Positions 1 through 10,938 of a stretch of DNA of 64,000 bases are shown piece after piece (the stretch's first letter is position 1; each line of letters opens with the position of its first letter). Source of the stretch: Laguncularia racemosa (lineage: Eukaryota > Streptophyta > Magnoliopsida > Myrtales > Combretaceae); the NCBI GenBank assembly GCA_037954665.1, contig JBBMOL010000584.1, forward strand, positions 62,001 to 126,000. Direction: 5' to 3'. The position numbers and the translations under genes were made by a program. The notes beneath the pieces were generated by a model. That model had not been told where the DNA came from, did no database searches, and saw nothing but the letters and a program-made list of their open reading frames with translations.

Positions 1-292
1 ATCGTCTTGAACAAGTGATGAACGGAACTAGACCCCAACCACACCTGCTGATTGAAACCTAAGTTATCAAGATGACTTCCCCGAGCATTTAGATCGAAGA
101 AATTGAAAAGAGTTCTTTCGCAAAGAACAAAAGAGAGAGCTCTCAAAATGTGTATTCAACAACCATCCGTCAATTGGTCTGACAAAAGAGTATTTATATG
201 GCCCCGTAAAATACCTTAAAGGGGGAAAAATCTAAGCGTACACATGGAAATAAATAATAATATTCGCGTCTGAACATGTGACGAGTGTAGTA

Positions 293-450
293 CACGGCCG
301 TGTCCCAAGCCGTGTCTTAACCCGTGTAAGCTTCTGTGAAAGTTCTGCAAGCCGTGTCCCCAACCGTGCCCGGAACCGTGTCAGAGTCTGTGACAGACCT
401 TCAGGCCGTGTCTCAAGCCGTGCCCGGAACCGTGTCAGCCTCTGTCCTCC
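293..450. repeat. CCGTGT tandem word array in LTR
   Basis: About ten copies of CCGTGT or CCGTGC occur in 160 bases, beginning with a full palindrome ACACGGCCGTGT at 293-304. A longer unit of about 60 bases (GCCGTGTC, then ACCGTG, then CCGGAACCGTGTCAG) is repeated at about 352-400 and 406-450. The same vocabulary occurs in the LTRs of E, F, G and H. Confidence 0.8.
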
Positions 451-610
451 ATTCAAGGTCGGTTCTCTTGGGATCCTCTTTGGAAGCTTGGATAATGTGA
501 ATAAATGTCGATTCTCCCTTGGTAAAGCTCGGTTCCTTCTCTTGCAGCTCCATCGCTAATCCTTGCAAAGCTTCTCTCATCCGCTTAGCTCTAGCTCTTG
601 TCATTGGACC
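413..610 (-). pseudogene. C-terminal tail of a CRM-like gag-pol polyprotein
   Basis: The minus-strand frame reads G-P-M-T-R-A-R-A-K-R at 610-581 and continues as a short charged helix-like tail to a stop at 413. The motif corresponds to GPITRSRAKR at 44061-44090 in element E and to the basic C-terminal (CR-type) motif of CRM integrases, which lies partly inside the LTR. Only this LTR-encoded end of the polyprotein is present; there is no upstream pol sequence. It is a relic, not an independent gene. Confidence 0.6.
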
Positions 611-860
611 TCCAATACCATGTAACGGGTCATTGGATTTTGACTCTTGAACTCTTGATGTTAGCTGATCCCCATCACACTTTATTAGGATTTGTTAATA
701 GGAGATCTAAAAAAAAAGTAAATCCACAATAATAGATTTAAAAATAACACTAGCGTTATCCTCAACAACTTTTACAATCAAGTTTGAATCTCTAAGAAAC
801 ATTGTTAGTAATTTGAAAACTCCTATATAAGCTTATTCTTCCTTAGTTAGCAAACTTAAT

Positions 861-916
861 GGCATCCTCTAAACCAAGTTATGTAGACCTTTAGCCCTAG
901 TTTTCGTGATTGGACC
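861..916 (-). pseudogene. Second relic of a CRM-like polyprotein tail
   Basis: Read on the minus strand from 916, the frame gives G-P-I-T-K-T-R-A-K-G followed by a hydrophobic stretch and a stop. This is the same LTR-encoded motif as at 413-610, more decayed. The flanking bases show no clear LTR end, so the extent of the parent fragment is unknown. Confidence 0.4.
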
Positions 917-1829
917 AATTGAACTTAGATTCCCTTTAAAACTCTATGTAAATGGGATGTTGTTGTCCACTATTTGTTCTTGTAAGATTGGGGAAATGAA
1001 CTTACTCTATATTGAGCCCTTATAATTGATGAGTGTTGTCTATATTGGCATCAAAGCTAGCAATAATTCTAGATAGGTAGGTCATGGATCAAGTATACAT
1101 TGCTTGTCAAGGGTAGAATTTTCGAGAGGAAGTAGTTGATAGTTAAACACTGATGCTATCTTACTTGTGGGTATTCGAGTGGTTAACATGGTAGAATTAT
1201 GACTAATATGGATTGGGAAATCCAAAGAGAAGCTGTCAATGTATTGTAGCATCGGAATACAACACTATTGTATATGGAGGTAGCAGTTTGGACTACTAGT
1301 GGCCAATATGAGTGATAAACCTAGTATAGCACAAGTACTAGCGATGGTTTTGGTATATGAATTATAAGATTAAATGATCCATGATATGGTGTCGTGCTTA
1401 GGAATTCAGGTTGTTTAGGTGTGGTATCCCCATATAAATATGATAACTAACTAGGTTTGCGCTTTTCACTTGTTTAAGATGTTACTTTAATATATCTATG
1501 TTGGCATGTATGTGGTATTAATTTAAGTTTGGAGAAAAAGGATAAAATTGGTGTTATATTTATATTTAAAAAGGCAAACCATATAACAAAGATGAAAATG
1601 ATTAAGTAGTTATGTGTGTTGCTTATAAGCATGAGGTTGGGTTTTATTTCTATTAATTTTTTATTTTTTTAAGTTATATTTATTATTTATCTTCTAATAA
1701 ATGGTTTATATTCTTTTTCTTTTCAATAATAACTAATAAAATTAAATTTCTTTTATTAAAAATACTAGTTAATCAAACATTTATAATTGCAATAACAAGT
1801 AAATATATAAATATAAGTTTAACTTAAAT

Positions 1830-1950
1830 AAATCATGTATCCGAAGGAGGGTAGAGGGTAGAAGTACTTATCTTTATTTAAGTTAAATAATAGAATTACT
1901 TATATATATATATATAAAAGTTTATCTTCCCTCCTTCGGTTGCATGATTT
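1830..1950. repeat. Imperfect inverted repeat able to form a hairpin
   Basis: The arm at 1830-1851 (AAATCATG, then CCGAAGGAGGG) is matched by its reverse complement at 1929-1950 (CCCTCCTTCGG, then CATGATTT). I count 20 of 22 paired bases. The spacer is about 77 bases. A second short pair, AACTTAAATA at 1821-1830 and ATTTAAGTT at 1877-1885, lies nearby. It could be a remnant of a small MITE or a hairpin RNA precursor; no TSD was found. Confidence 0.6.
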
Positions 1951-2514
1951 ATGTTGATCCTAGGATGTAGCATACGTTTATGACTACCGTAGTAATTCCT
2001 CATGGGGCTTCATAGATCACTTTAAATTTTGAGGTGATAAAAGGATGAGGGAAAAGCGGAATTGCGTTATTATTGCCTAAATGTTGGGCGATTGTTGTTG
2101 TGCCACTGAAGTTGGAGAATGGCAATTTGCACACGATATAAATTAGTATTATATATAAATATGTCCGTAAGACATGGGATAATTTAATACATTTATATTC
2201 TAATCCTGGATTATAATATATTGTTTATTTTTTTTAAATACATATTTATCAATATCATCATCCCGAACATATTAGTAAAAATATTTATCCAATCCTGAAA
2301 CTAATTTGAAAATTAAACCTGTTCCAGTTAATAGAATAGCTATATTACCATTTTTTTTTTTTATAATACGGATGTAAATCTTTCTTCTTTAACAAAGCAA
2401 ACGGCCTTTACTTCTTTTATAAAAGATTTGATGATCTGATTGAAAGATAGATAGATCTATGCATCTTTATTTAGGGTCTATGAAAGGCGGTCTCCATAGC
2501 CTAATAGGGGTAGA

Positions 2515-2990
2515 GTTGTTAAGAAAAAAAGAAAAGAAAAGAAAAAAAAAAAAGAACAAATCGTCCAATGCGGTGTACCAGAAGGCCGCTACCGAACGAC
2601 GACTTTGTCGTGTCGATCCCCCAATGCGGTGCCTTTGAGGGTAGAATGACTGTCAGATATCTCATCTGACACTTTTGCTGATTGGGGGAGTTTAGCTCTG
2701 ACATCAAATCAGATTTCCAAAGGTAAGCAGGTTCCCTATTTGGATGGTAAAAGGAGTTACAAGGAAGATCGTCTTCCTCGGTAATTGAACTTTGATTGAT
2801 TTGTTAAAAGGAACTTTATCCCTATACGTGTCGACTTTGTGGGGGACGTATCATCGTTCGGGTTGGGACAACAGCTTTACTCCCACAGGCCCATGAAGTG
2901 ATTTCGTCTCTGTCCGACTGGTGGTTACGTTAGGAATTTCGCTTTCGCTTTCCAATTTCTATCGGAAACAAGGCTTTAACACCTCCATTT
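2515..2990. other. GC-richer island, function unknown
   Basis: This block stands out from its AT-rich surroundings. It contains a direct repeat CCAATGCGGTG (2564-2574 and 2621-2631), a repeated GTGTCGA word followed by an A/C and TTTG context (about 2611 and 2829), and the plant site-II-like word AGGCCCAT at about 2887. It has no long open frame and does not match the LTRs in this window. It could be the promoter or exon remnant of a lost gene, organelle-derived DNA or an old repeat. Confidence 0.4.
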
Positions 2991-3952
2991 TTTCTTTTTT
3001 TCTTTTTTTTTTTAAATTAAAATAAATCGAATCCTTTATACTTTCATTTGATCATTTAAATGTTTAAATATTATATAAAAATTAAATCGAGTTTTTTATA
3101 CTATAAGTACAACATTTAAAATATTTTTTATTTATACCACCACACCAATTAATTATTTTTTTAATTATTATTTCTTATTTCTTATTATATATAAAAATTT
3201 ACATGATATTATGAAATGAATATAAAAAATTAAAATTTCTTATTTAAAAAATAAATAACTTAAATTTAATTTAATTTAAATATAAATAATTTAAATAAAT
3301 CATTTAAAGCATAAACAACTTTAATTAAATCTTTTTACAAATATGAAAGGCTTTCAATAATGTGCTTATGTCAATTTCTATCTCGAGAAGAGTCTTCATA
3401 GTATATACTGACAAGACATCTTAAGTCTAGTACGTTATTTTCATTTTCATTGTAGAAGTGGACGTAATAGAGCCTGGATATCCAATGATGTGATTTCATT
3501 TTTTTTTTTTTTTGAAGCATTTGTGGAATTCAGAATTGAAAAGCAAATGAAATCTTTTATACAATCTCCAATGCGATTTTCATTACTATGTATATAAAAA
3601 GAAGTTTTGATGCCCTATGAGTGAATCAATTTATATATTTTCAACGCGAAGAATCACTGTTGCCTAGCCGGCCTCGTAATATAAATTTTACAACAAGAGA
3701 TCAAATTATACATAAATTCCTTGATTTCCGGTACTGCATCAGTATGCTTCCATTGACTCATTGACTTATATCATCCTTTTTTGACTAAATATTAAGAGCT
3801 AGTGGATGGCGACTTACGGTGCTGAAAATTTTATAATAAATTTAACTACTCTAAAATTGAGTCGAAGCAACATGAATGCAACCATCCTGGCAATAATACA
3901 CTTAAGAAAGACCAAGAACCACTCACCAGCAGAACTGAAGCATGAGAGTGAA

Positions 3953-3975
3953 ATATATATATATATATATATATA
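3953..3975. repeat. (AT)n microsatellite
   Basis: An uninterrupted AT dinucleotide run of 23 bases. Confidence 0.9.
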
Positions 3976-4724
3976 ATAATTCTTTTATACTAGTACACCA
4001 TGAATATGAATGAGAGTCTAGAAGGAATGATATTTTAATATATAGTAATAACAGTAATAGTTTTTATAAAATATCAGTCATTTTGTTATTAAAAGAAAAC
4101 TATTATATATCAAAATTTTATTAATATTTATAGATTATTAATCAATTTATATAACATGTTAATATGATTAAACTAATCTCTTTAAGGGAATAACTGATGG
4201 GATTATTTAAATAGTATTGAAGTAACTTGAAATGATTCATCACAAAGGTTAGCCTAAAATAATAGCGATCAAGTCGTCAACTGTAGCTCGACGACTAAAG
4301 TATGAGCTGGCTTGTTCACATATGACTAATGCATAATGCAAGAACGAATGTGCTATGAGCTAGCCGACCTACCGCAGTAGGATTCATTAAATAAACGAAC
4401 GAGTGGCGGCCACGTATAGACAATAAGCACCATCCCAACTAACACTAGGCTCCACTAAAAATTAAATCCTTAATTTACAAGCCATGCCCAAATGGCAGTT
4501 TGTGGACGAGCTCATCCATTCAAAGAATTACACAAAATTACGATTCATGAACTTCCCCATAAATTATTCTATATGTGGACCCTGACCTTGGAACCCATCA
4601 TATAAATTTCCATGGTTTTAAGGCTATCATTTAATTAATGCTTCAGTTTTTATAGAAAATAGTCTAAAATATGAAAATTAACATTCAAAATGCAAATCGC
4701 TTTTATAGACCTGTTGAGAGAACG

Positions 4725-4742
4725 TCTCTCTCTCTCTCTCTC
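4725..4742. repeat. (TC)n microsatellite
   Basis: About nine TC units followed by a poly-T tract. Confidence 0.9.
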
Positions 4743-5355
4743 TTTTTTTTCTTTTCCTGGATAAATTATAAGCATGCATTCGTCTCCAAATCTTCAACAA
4801 AAGTCATTTTAGAAGTCTAATGAATATTTTGCCCCTTTAAAAATCATTAAAAAATTATTTTAGTACTTTTATAATTATTTCATCCAAGAGTAAAATAGTA
4901 AAATATCACCTAAAAGCACATTTTTCAAACATTTAGATACCAAATGAATAGTTATAGAATGTAATTTTTGTTTCAAAAATATCCTTATCATTAAACAAAA
5001 TAATACTAAAAAAATTATTATTCTACTCTAATAAACTACACATAACATAAGTATTTATGGCATATGCAACGTTGATAATATTCTTATATATATTTGTATA
5101 CCTAAGTTGGAGATAAAAAAAAAAAAAAAAACGGAAAAAAGAAAAAGTAAAAAGGTGCAGATACAAATTTTTGTTATTTCAACGTTGCTGAATATGAAAA
5201 AGTTATCAGTAGAGTGCGCCAATGATTGATCGCGAAATAGGGAAATTTTATTAATAATCGTGTCATTGAGCATAATGGGATGAGATACAGAGAATGGAAA
5301 ACAACAAACTAAGAACTGAGGAAGAGATATCATAATCGAAATTTGTACTGGCTTC

Positions 5356-5361
5356 TTTATT
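5356..5361 (-). terminator. Candidate poly(A) signal of the proline-rich gene
   Basis: AATAAA on the minus strand, about 107 bases past the stop codon. A second AATAAA lies at 5247-5252. The spacing is plausible for a plant 3' UTR, but either could be chance in AT-rich DNA. Confidence 0.35.
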
Positions 5362-5467
5362 CTGTTTTCGTGTACAAATTCCTTTTCGTTTTTAACATTT
5401 TGGTCTCCTTCTGCACGAAATACTATCTTCTGCAAAATCCGATGACTATGTACCCTTAATCTATTCA

Positions 5468-5860
5468 CTAAACCATCAGAAGACCCAATAATCCGAAACC
5501 AGCCAAGAGGGACAACCCACCTGCGAAATTCTTGCCCACTGCGTTATAACTCTCGTCAATTGGGTATAAGTTTCCAGGTGGCCCGGTAATATATATGTAT
5601 GATGATGGAGGTGGAGGACAATACTTGGATGGATGAGGCTTTTTTGGAGAGGGTGGAGGTGATGGTGGTGGCGGTGGCGGCGGTAGTGCAGGGGGTGGCG
5701 GGCACGGTGCTGGTGGGGGCGGTGGTGGGGGAGATGCAGTGCATGGACCACATTTTTCTCCTCCCTGGTTGGTCTGGCCACTAATCGTTGGAGCCGTGGC
5801 CAAAACAAAGATGGACAGTACGCATAAAGTAAGGGCAGAAATTGATTTTGTCCTTTTCAT
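5468..5860 (-). CDS. Small secreted proline-rich (extensin/HRGP-like) protein
   Basis: A 130-codon intact single exon, ATG at 5860 and TAG at 5468. Residues 1-28 form a signal peptide: basic start, hydrophobic core, then a small-residue cleavage region before GQTNQGG. A short Cys motif (CGPC) is followed by a proline-rich core at about 44-85 with runs of three to eight prolines, several SPPP units and CPPPP. Then comes YCPPPPSSYIYITGPPGNLY, a motif I associate with small plant hydroxyproline-rich proteins, and finally a hydrophobic C-terminus at about 112-130 that could be a membrane or GPI-anchor signal. The likely location is the cell wall or plasma membrane surface; the role is unknown. 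It is the only convincing host gene here. The first ATG was chosen because it immediately precedes the signal peptide. Antisense frames across the proline repeats are shadows. Confidence 0.85.
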   Translation of the reverse strand: MKRTKSISALTLCVLSIFVLATAPTISGQTNQGGEKCGPCTASPPPPPPPAPCPPPPALPPPPPPPSPPPSPKKPHPSKYCPPPPSSYIYITGPPGNLYPIDESYNAVGKNFAGGLSLLAGFGLLGLLMV

Positions 5861-5940
5861 TTTGGTTGAGAAATGGAGCCAATTATGTGACCCTTTGGTA
5901 TATCTGGGTTTTGATCACACTGGAACTCAACGATGACTAG

Positions 5941-7791
5941 TATAGAAATTAAACTTCATAGACTACAGCTAGGTTGGGTGTGGTGGGGGAAGGGATGGGA
6001 GGGGTGTATGTGGTGTGGTGATGAGTTTGCGGGGGGCGTTATGGAGTGATAAAGAAGTCACATTGGAGTGAATAAGACGTGTTTTTAAGGACTTTCTTTT
6101 GCAAAGTTAACTTGCTTCCCACGGGAATCGAATCGCATGTGGAGGGTCCGTTCCATTCTTGTGGACCCAGCAGAAGGTGCTGTAGACTTTATGTTGATGT
6201 TATTTTATAAAATGTTGTTATTCATTGAACGGTTTCTCCCTTCCAATGATTGTACCATAGTTATTAGATACAAATTCTATCGTCATATCAGCGACAACTA
6301 GTGTGGATCATGCTAGCTAATTTTTTTATCAGACCGGCCATTGCCAATTGATAAATTCCGAAGAAAAGCTTAGTGAGTTAATTTATTATTTAATTTAGTT
6401 CAACTCAATCAACTTATAGTTTATTTACTAAAATTTGAAAACACACACTTGTATATATATGCTCTACTTTGCTGTAGGCCTTTTCTATACCTGCTACTTT
6501 CAGCCATAAATCCTTCTACGTTGGTGATTCGCATAGTATCGATTAGCTTTCCTTAGGTGGGAAAAGATACTACTTCTTTTTTTTTTTTTTTTAACGTATA
6601 AAAATACATGTACAGCCTGTCATATTGAATCATTTTCAACTTTACGCCTACCAATGTTCATTTATTATTATACACATGGTCTTTAGGTTTCTGGGCAAAT
6701 TATGTGCGTTGGCCACATCAGTGTTGCTTGTAATCTGGATTCTGGAATTGTCTGGTCGGTGACCACTAAACTACAAGGTTATTGTGAGAGGTTGGGTTGG
6801 GCCGCCAACGACGACCAGAAACATGGAGGAGAATGGCATCTTCATACGATGCACCGGATTTATAGTGGTTGGTTTCAAAAGATTTTCTCACTGCTTGGGA
6901 TAAAAAGAAAAGAAAAAACAATTAAGAAAGAAAGAAAGAAAGAATTGAGGGGGAAAAAAAGTAAAGGAGAATTAAATACTTATCTGGGTAGAATAGAATT
7001 GACAAGAAATGGTTTGGATAATTAGATTTTTATAAAGCTTGGTAAAATATTAAATGGCCTTTTTAGTTATGAAAATATATTCTCACTAGACGCGTATTTA
7101 ACTTTTTCTATAGAATTTCCTCCTTTATTCCCTTCACGTGCAGGGAGTGGCTTTTACAGGCTCAAGTGAAAAGTTTTCAATGAATTCATCTCCTCCATTT
7201 TTTCATGCTTTTCTGAACAAGGAAAAAGTGATTCTTCTCCCCTCCAATTTCTTTCATTACAAGAAATCTAGTCTTTAAACACATAAATTTTGTAATAGAA
7301 TATATCTTTTTGATATATATATGTGGTGACATAAAATGAAACTTGTACAATTTGTGTAGGCTTTAATAGTTGAATTTGCTAGAAGTTAATTATGTATTTG
7401 CAATATAAATAACTTTCTAATAAATCCACCTCTAATTCTAATAGGATGAAGTAAATTCTTTAGATTTTAATGTTCTTTTTCGAATTTTGTTGCAACTGTA
7501 TTACTAAAGGTACAAAGATAGAAAGAATACAACTATCAGGTATGTATTCCCAAATGTTTTCACTTTCACTCTTCATTCTTCTCATATTACCAAAAAAAAA
7601 AAAAGTAAAAAAAATACTCACACATAGCATTAGTACCTCCATGTGAAGATAGTACTACAAAAAAAGAAAATTCCTTCTTTTCCTTACCTTGATAACTTCA
7701 AAGACTATTATTATTCGCATCTCTAAAGAAGGATGCAAGTTTGGCATGTTTGGGACAACAAAATATGATAACATCATTCATTAAAAAAAAA
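5941..7791. other. Intergenic DNA between the proline-rich gene and the retrotransposon cluster
   Basis: It includes the presumed promoter of the gene at 5468-5860. A frame at 6702-7025 translates into a lysine-rich low-complexity end from a GAAA-rich tract and has no recognisable domain, so I do not call it a gene. The remainder is AT-rich with homopolymer runs. Confidence 0.5.
6201..6209 (-). promoter_or_regulatory. Possible TATA box upstream of the proline-rich gene
   Basis: The minus strand reads TATAAAATA about 340 bases before the start codon. Between it and the gene, at about 5970-6020, the minus strand is pyrimidine-rich, like plant Y-patch or 5' UTR sequence. No transcript evidence is available, and other TATA-like words occur in this AT-rich DNA. 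Confidence 0.25.
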
Positions 7792-8034
7792 AATTGTGAT
7801 AGGAATCAAAACCTACAAGACCTATTACTAGAGCAAGAGCCAAATGATTATAAAATTTGGCGATGAGAGTCCTCTTTGAAAAAACCGACCCAAAAAATAC
7901 TTGTATACTAACTTCTTTTCTATTACTTATTTGTTGTGCATTCTAGTAAGCATACTTGTCAAGTTTTACAGGACGATGGACAAACTCACTAAAATTCAAC
8001 TTGTTTATGGACCAACATAAACCAAAGAAGAACC

Positions 8035-8441
8035 CGATACGAACCATGCCCATGTGTGACGAAACCCAATACCAATACGTTCGGAATTGCAACCAAGATG
8101 CCAAACAATCAAAGTGGAACCACGACCCGTTACCTATAGATGAGGCAAGAACCTTGGTATATTTTGTTGACGCCACAATCGGGATGAAAGACCGATTGAT
8201 AAGTCTGGTTGAACGCCACAGAAGAAATCCGATAAGTTCAAGAGAAGTTCTTTGGAGAACCAAGAGAAGAATTCTCTCAAAATGTGTTATTCAATGTTGT
8301 ATGAATGTTTTATGTTCTGTTTTCCAACCGTAGCAGCTTATATTAGGGTTTACAACTTGTAATAACAAAAGCCCAAAACGACATAACATAATAAAGTCAC
8401 GGAAAAATAACAAAACAGGCAATGAAAGTTGGCGGCGTAGT
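8035..8441 (-). repeat. K 3' LTR, distal part
   Basis: It aligns with 23134-23545 of the K 5' LTR: the ACGAAACCCAATACCAATACG block, the CTCTCAAAATGTG block and the start of the GGCGGCGTAG block. It is cut at 8441 by the insertion of L; the remainder is at 17713-18045. Confidence 0.9.
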
Positions 8442-10381
8442 TGTAGCGACCCACTTACTAAGTCTGATTCTTGAACCTGTTCCAATATTCCTATAACTAT
8501 CCTTGGTACCTGTAGGTGTGTTGCTATGCCGTCTCTGAATTAGAGATAAGGCAAATTCTGCTAATATTGAACCTGTAACTCCAACCTGCGTGAAATTTTA
8601 TAAACGTCCTGTAAAATGGCGCTAACAGCGCTATCATTTCATATCTACATCATATCTAAACACATGTACTTAAAATCTCTTGTCACATCATACATCATAT
8701 ATATATACCATCGGGATCTGCATTCCCGGTAAATAGGCATAGCCTATGATTAATCCTGTAGCCTTAAGTGGCTCAAAAGATTACAAATCCAACCTTATAT
8801 ACACAAATATTTACATTACAATCTGAAGATTAACACCTATAGATCTTATTACAAATAACAAAGGTTCCAAAATGAAACTAAGGGCTTCTTGGCCTCTATT
8901 GACACTCTCAAAAAACCCGAGTCTCCAACAACTTATTCTTCAGTACCTGTACCTGAGGTTAGCAAAAACACTAACCCCTTAGCTTCTTAAGAAGCAAAGT
9001 GAGTATAAAATCAAGCAACCTAATAAAAACAAACAACAAAATCACAAAATAGTAATCAACAATATTATCAAATACCTCGAAGTGATTACTCAAGCAAGCA
9101 AGTTTTCAACTCAAGTTATACTCGCAAGAAACCTAATTCAATTTATTACATTTTAACATCACCATGATCTTACTTAGTGATATTTTCCCTGTAATTCCAT
9201 TTTTGCTAAACTCATAACCTTTTCATTGGAGACCATTTTAATCACTCCTGTTTACTCACATGTCACAAATATTTTTCAATTAATCCAGGCAAAGCCTGTC
9301 AACTGGTAGATAAACTACCCTCATGTACTTTTCAAAACTTAATATTTTCTCAACCAATTAAGACATCCTTATATACTCTTTTTAGTTAGAAATATTTAGC
9401 TCGCCTTTCATCTGCCTCGAACAAAAGGGGTGACCAAATCCCCATAGGTCACTGAACCGGGCCGGTCCGTCGACCGTGCCTCAAACCCATCCGGGTTGAC
9501 TCAAAGGTCGTATCACAAACTTACTAGGTAGGGAATATGACTTTTCTTACATTAAGTGTTTTAGGTTAGTAGGTACTTATAGCTTAAATCCCATTTTATT
9601 ATCCATTTAGATATTTCATCATTACCAAGACAACAATAGTATGAACTCAACCAGTCATATAAACCCTATTTAATAAGCTAAAAATAACCCAGCATTACAT
9701 CACAATCATCAAGCATTCGATAATTTAAGTTCATTACATCATATACAATCAGGAATAGTATAATCAAATCCCGCACCCAACTCTCATTCTAGGATTTTCT
9801 AGAATGTTCCCTTCTTTTTTTCTCATAATCCAATCATATCATGACACACAACCAGCCATTAGTAAACCAATATAATTCAACAATCCTCCTGCATTGATCA
9901 CAGTAAGTGATCGTACAGGGTAATTTCAGTCAACAACAAGTAGTCTACATTATCAACCACTTGTACCCAAGAGAAAAGTTAAGAGGGTACTCACCTGAAA
10001 CAATATATGCCAATCCAAACAGTCGCACCAGCCAAGTTCCTTTGTCCTCCTTACTCAACAGAAATACCTGAATCATCAGTATACCAATCAATGTTACCTC
10101 ATTCGCTCTATTGAACCCTAAATTGCTAATTCAGTATTCCAAACCCTTAAATTCCATCATAACCTCGTATAATCCACCATTTTCCTACAATTTCTAATTC
10201 ATATTATTATTATTATTATTATTTTTATTTTTATATATATTTATTTTATTTTTACTATATAACATATATATACATATATATATATTGATTTTACTTTACA
10301 CACACACACACATATATATAAATATATATATATATATATTATTTTAATTTTAACATTATTGCTTAAGTTTAGGTCCTCACA
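8442..10381 (-). repeat. L 3' LTR
   Basis: 1,940 bases, near-identical to 15755-17707. The plus strand runs TGTAGCGACC to GGTCCTCACA. Inside are a TTA run (about 10203-10223), TA runs and a CA run (about 10260-10340). Confidence 0.95.
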
Positions 10382-10394
10382 TTTTCCTCCCCTT
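10382..10394 (-). promoter_or_regulatory. L polypurine tract
   Basis: The minus strand reads AAGGGGAGGAAAA directly before the 3' LTR start TGTGAGGACC. This is the expected plus-strand primer for reverse transcription. Confidence 0.85.
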
Positions 10395-10533
10395 AAAATA
10401 GTTTCGTCCTCGAAACTAGTACGCGGGTACAACTCATTGTATTTTAATATCCTACACTTAAATTACAAAACACTTAGAATTTAAGTAAGGCCATACATAT
10501 TTATATCCTAAGGGTGAAACAGAAGTTACCTGT

Positions 10534-10938
10534 TTAGAACAAGTCTGGATATTTAGTCCTCATATGATCTTCTCTCTCCCATGTGGCCTCTACCTAGGTA
10601 TGACTATTCCAAAGGACTTTTATAAATGTAATATCCCGGTTTCTGAGTTGCCTAGTGGACCTATCCAAAATGGCAATGGGATACTCCTCATATGTTATGT
10701 TCTCCTGGAGTCCTTTTGGTAGATGTTCTAAGACAACTGTCAGATCACTAACACATTTCTTCAATGAAGACACATGGAATACATTATGGATATTGGCTAA
10801 CTCAGCAGGTAACTCAAGTTCATATGCCACAGCTCCAATCCTCCTCTGAATCTGGTATGGACCAATATAACGAGGACTCAACTTCCCTTTTACTCCAAAT
10901 CTCCTGACCCCCTTCATAGGTGATACTTTCAAGAACAC
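10534..10938 (-). pseudogene. L integrase C-terminus and chromodomain
   Basis: The frame from 10938 reads the integrase C-terminal barrel (LSPRYIGPYQIQRRIG) and NVFHVSSLKK. It then runs into a chromodomain-like end with YEEYPIAILD, R-x-L-R-N-R and VLW, followed by a stop (TAG) at 10594. Past the stop the same frame continues V-E-A-T-W-E-R-E-D to a TAA at 10534, the aromatic/acidic end of a chromodomain. Chromodomains in this family direct integration to heterochromatin. The single stop splits the domain. Confidence 0.8.

Larger units (their letters stand above)
1..613 (-). mobile_element. Truncated LTR of a CRM-like Ty3/gypsy element
   Basis: The stretch matches, loosely but in the same order, the LTRs of elements K, E and H further right. 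It has the block ending in TCTCAAAATGTGT (compare 8275-8290 and 23370-23390), then an array of CCGTGT words, then the coding tail reading GPMTRARAKR on the minus strand. The element lies in minus orientation, so the 5' end of the LTR is at its right side near 613 and the 3' part runs off the left edge of the window. No primer-binding site or TSD is visible. The class is well supported; the exact right edge is not. Confidence 0.65.
614..2514. other. AT-rich non-coding stretch
   Basis: No open reading frame with a recognisable product is present on either strand. Apart from the short tail relic at 861-916 and the inverted repeat at 1830-1950, I see only AT-rich low-complexity sequence, including short TA runs near 1900-1915. 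Confidence 0.6.
2991..5054. other. AT-rich intergenic DNA with microsatellites
   Basis: Poly-T and poly-A tracts and short TA or CT runs dominate. No coding frame, LTR end or RNA gene was recognised. This region lies downstream of the proline-rich gene, which is on the minus strand. Confidence 0.6.

Noticed and set aside
5055..5468. 137-codon minus-strand frame next to the proline-rich gene
   Set aside because: It begins at the stop region of the real gene and ends in poly-Phe from a poly-A tract; most likely its 3' UTR.
5599..5784. Plus-strand frame rich in Val/Ala/Gly across the proline-rich gene
   Set aside because: Antisense shadow of proline codons.
6702..7025. 107-codon plus-strand frame
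   Set aside because: Second half is a lysine-rich translation of a GAAA tract; no domain, no promoter or homology that I recognise.
10200..10345. TTA, TA and CA microsatellites as independent repeats
   Set aside because: They are internal parts of the L LTR and recur at 17515-17660.
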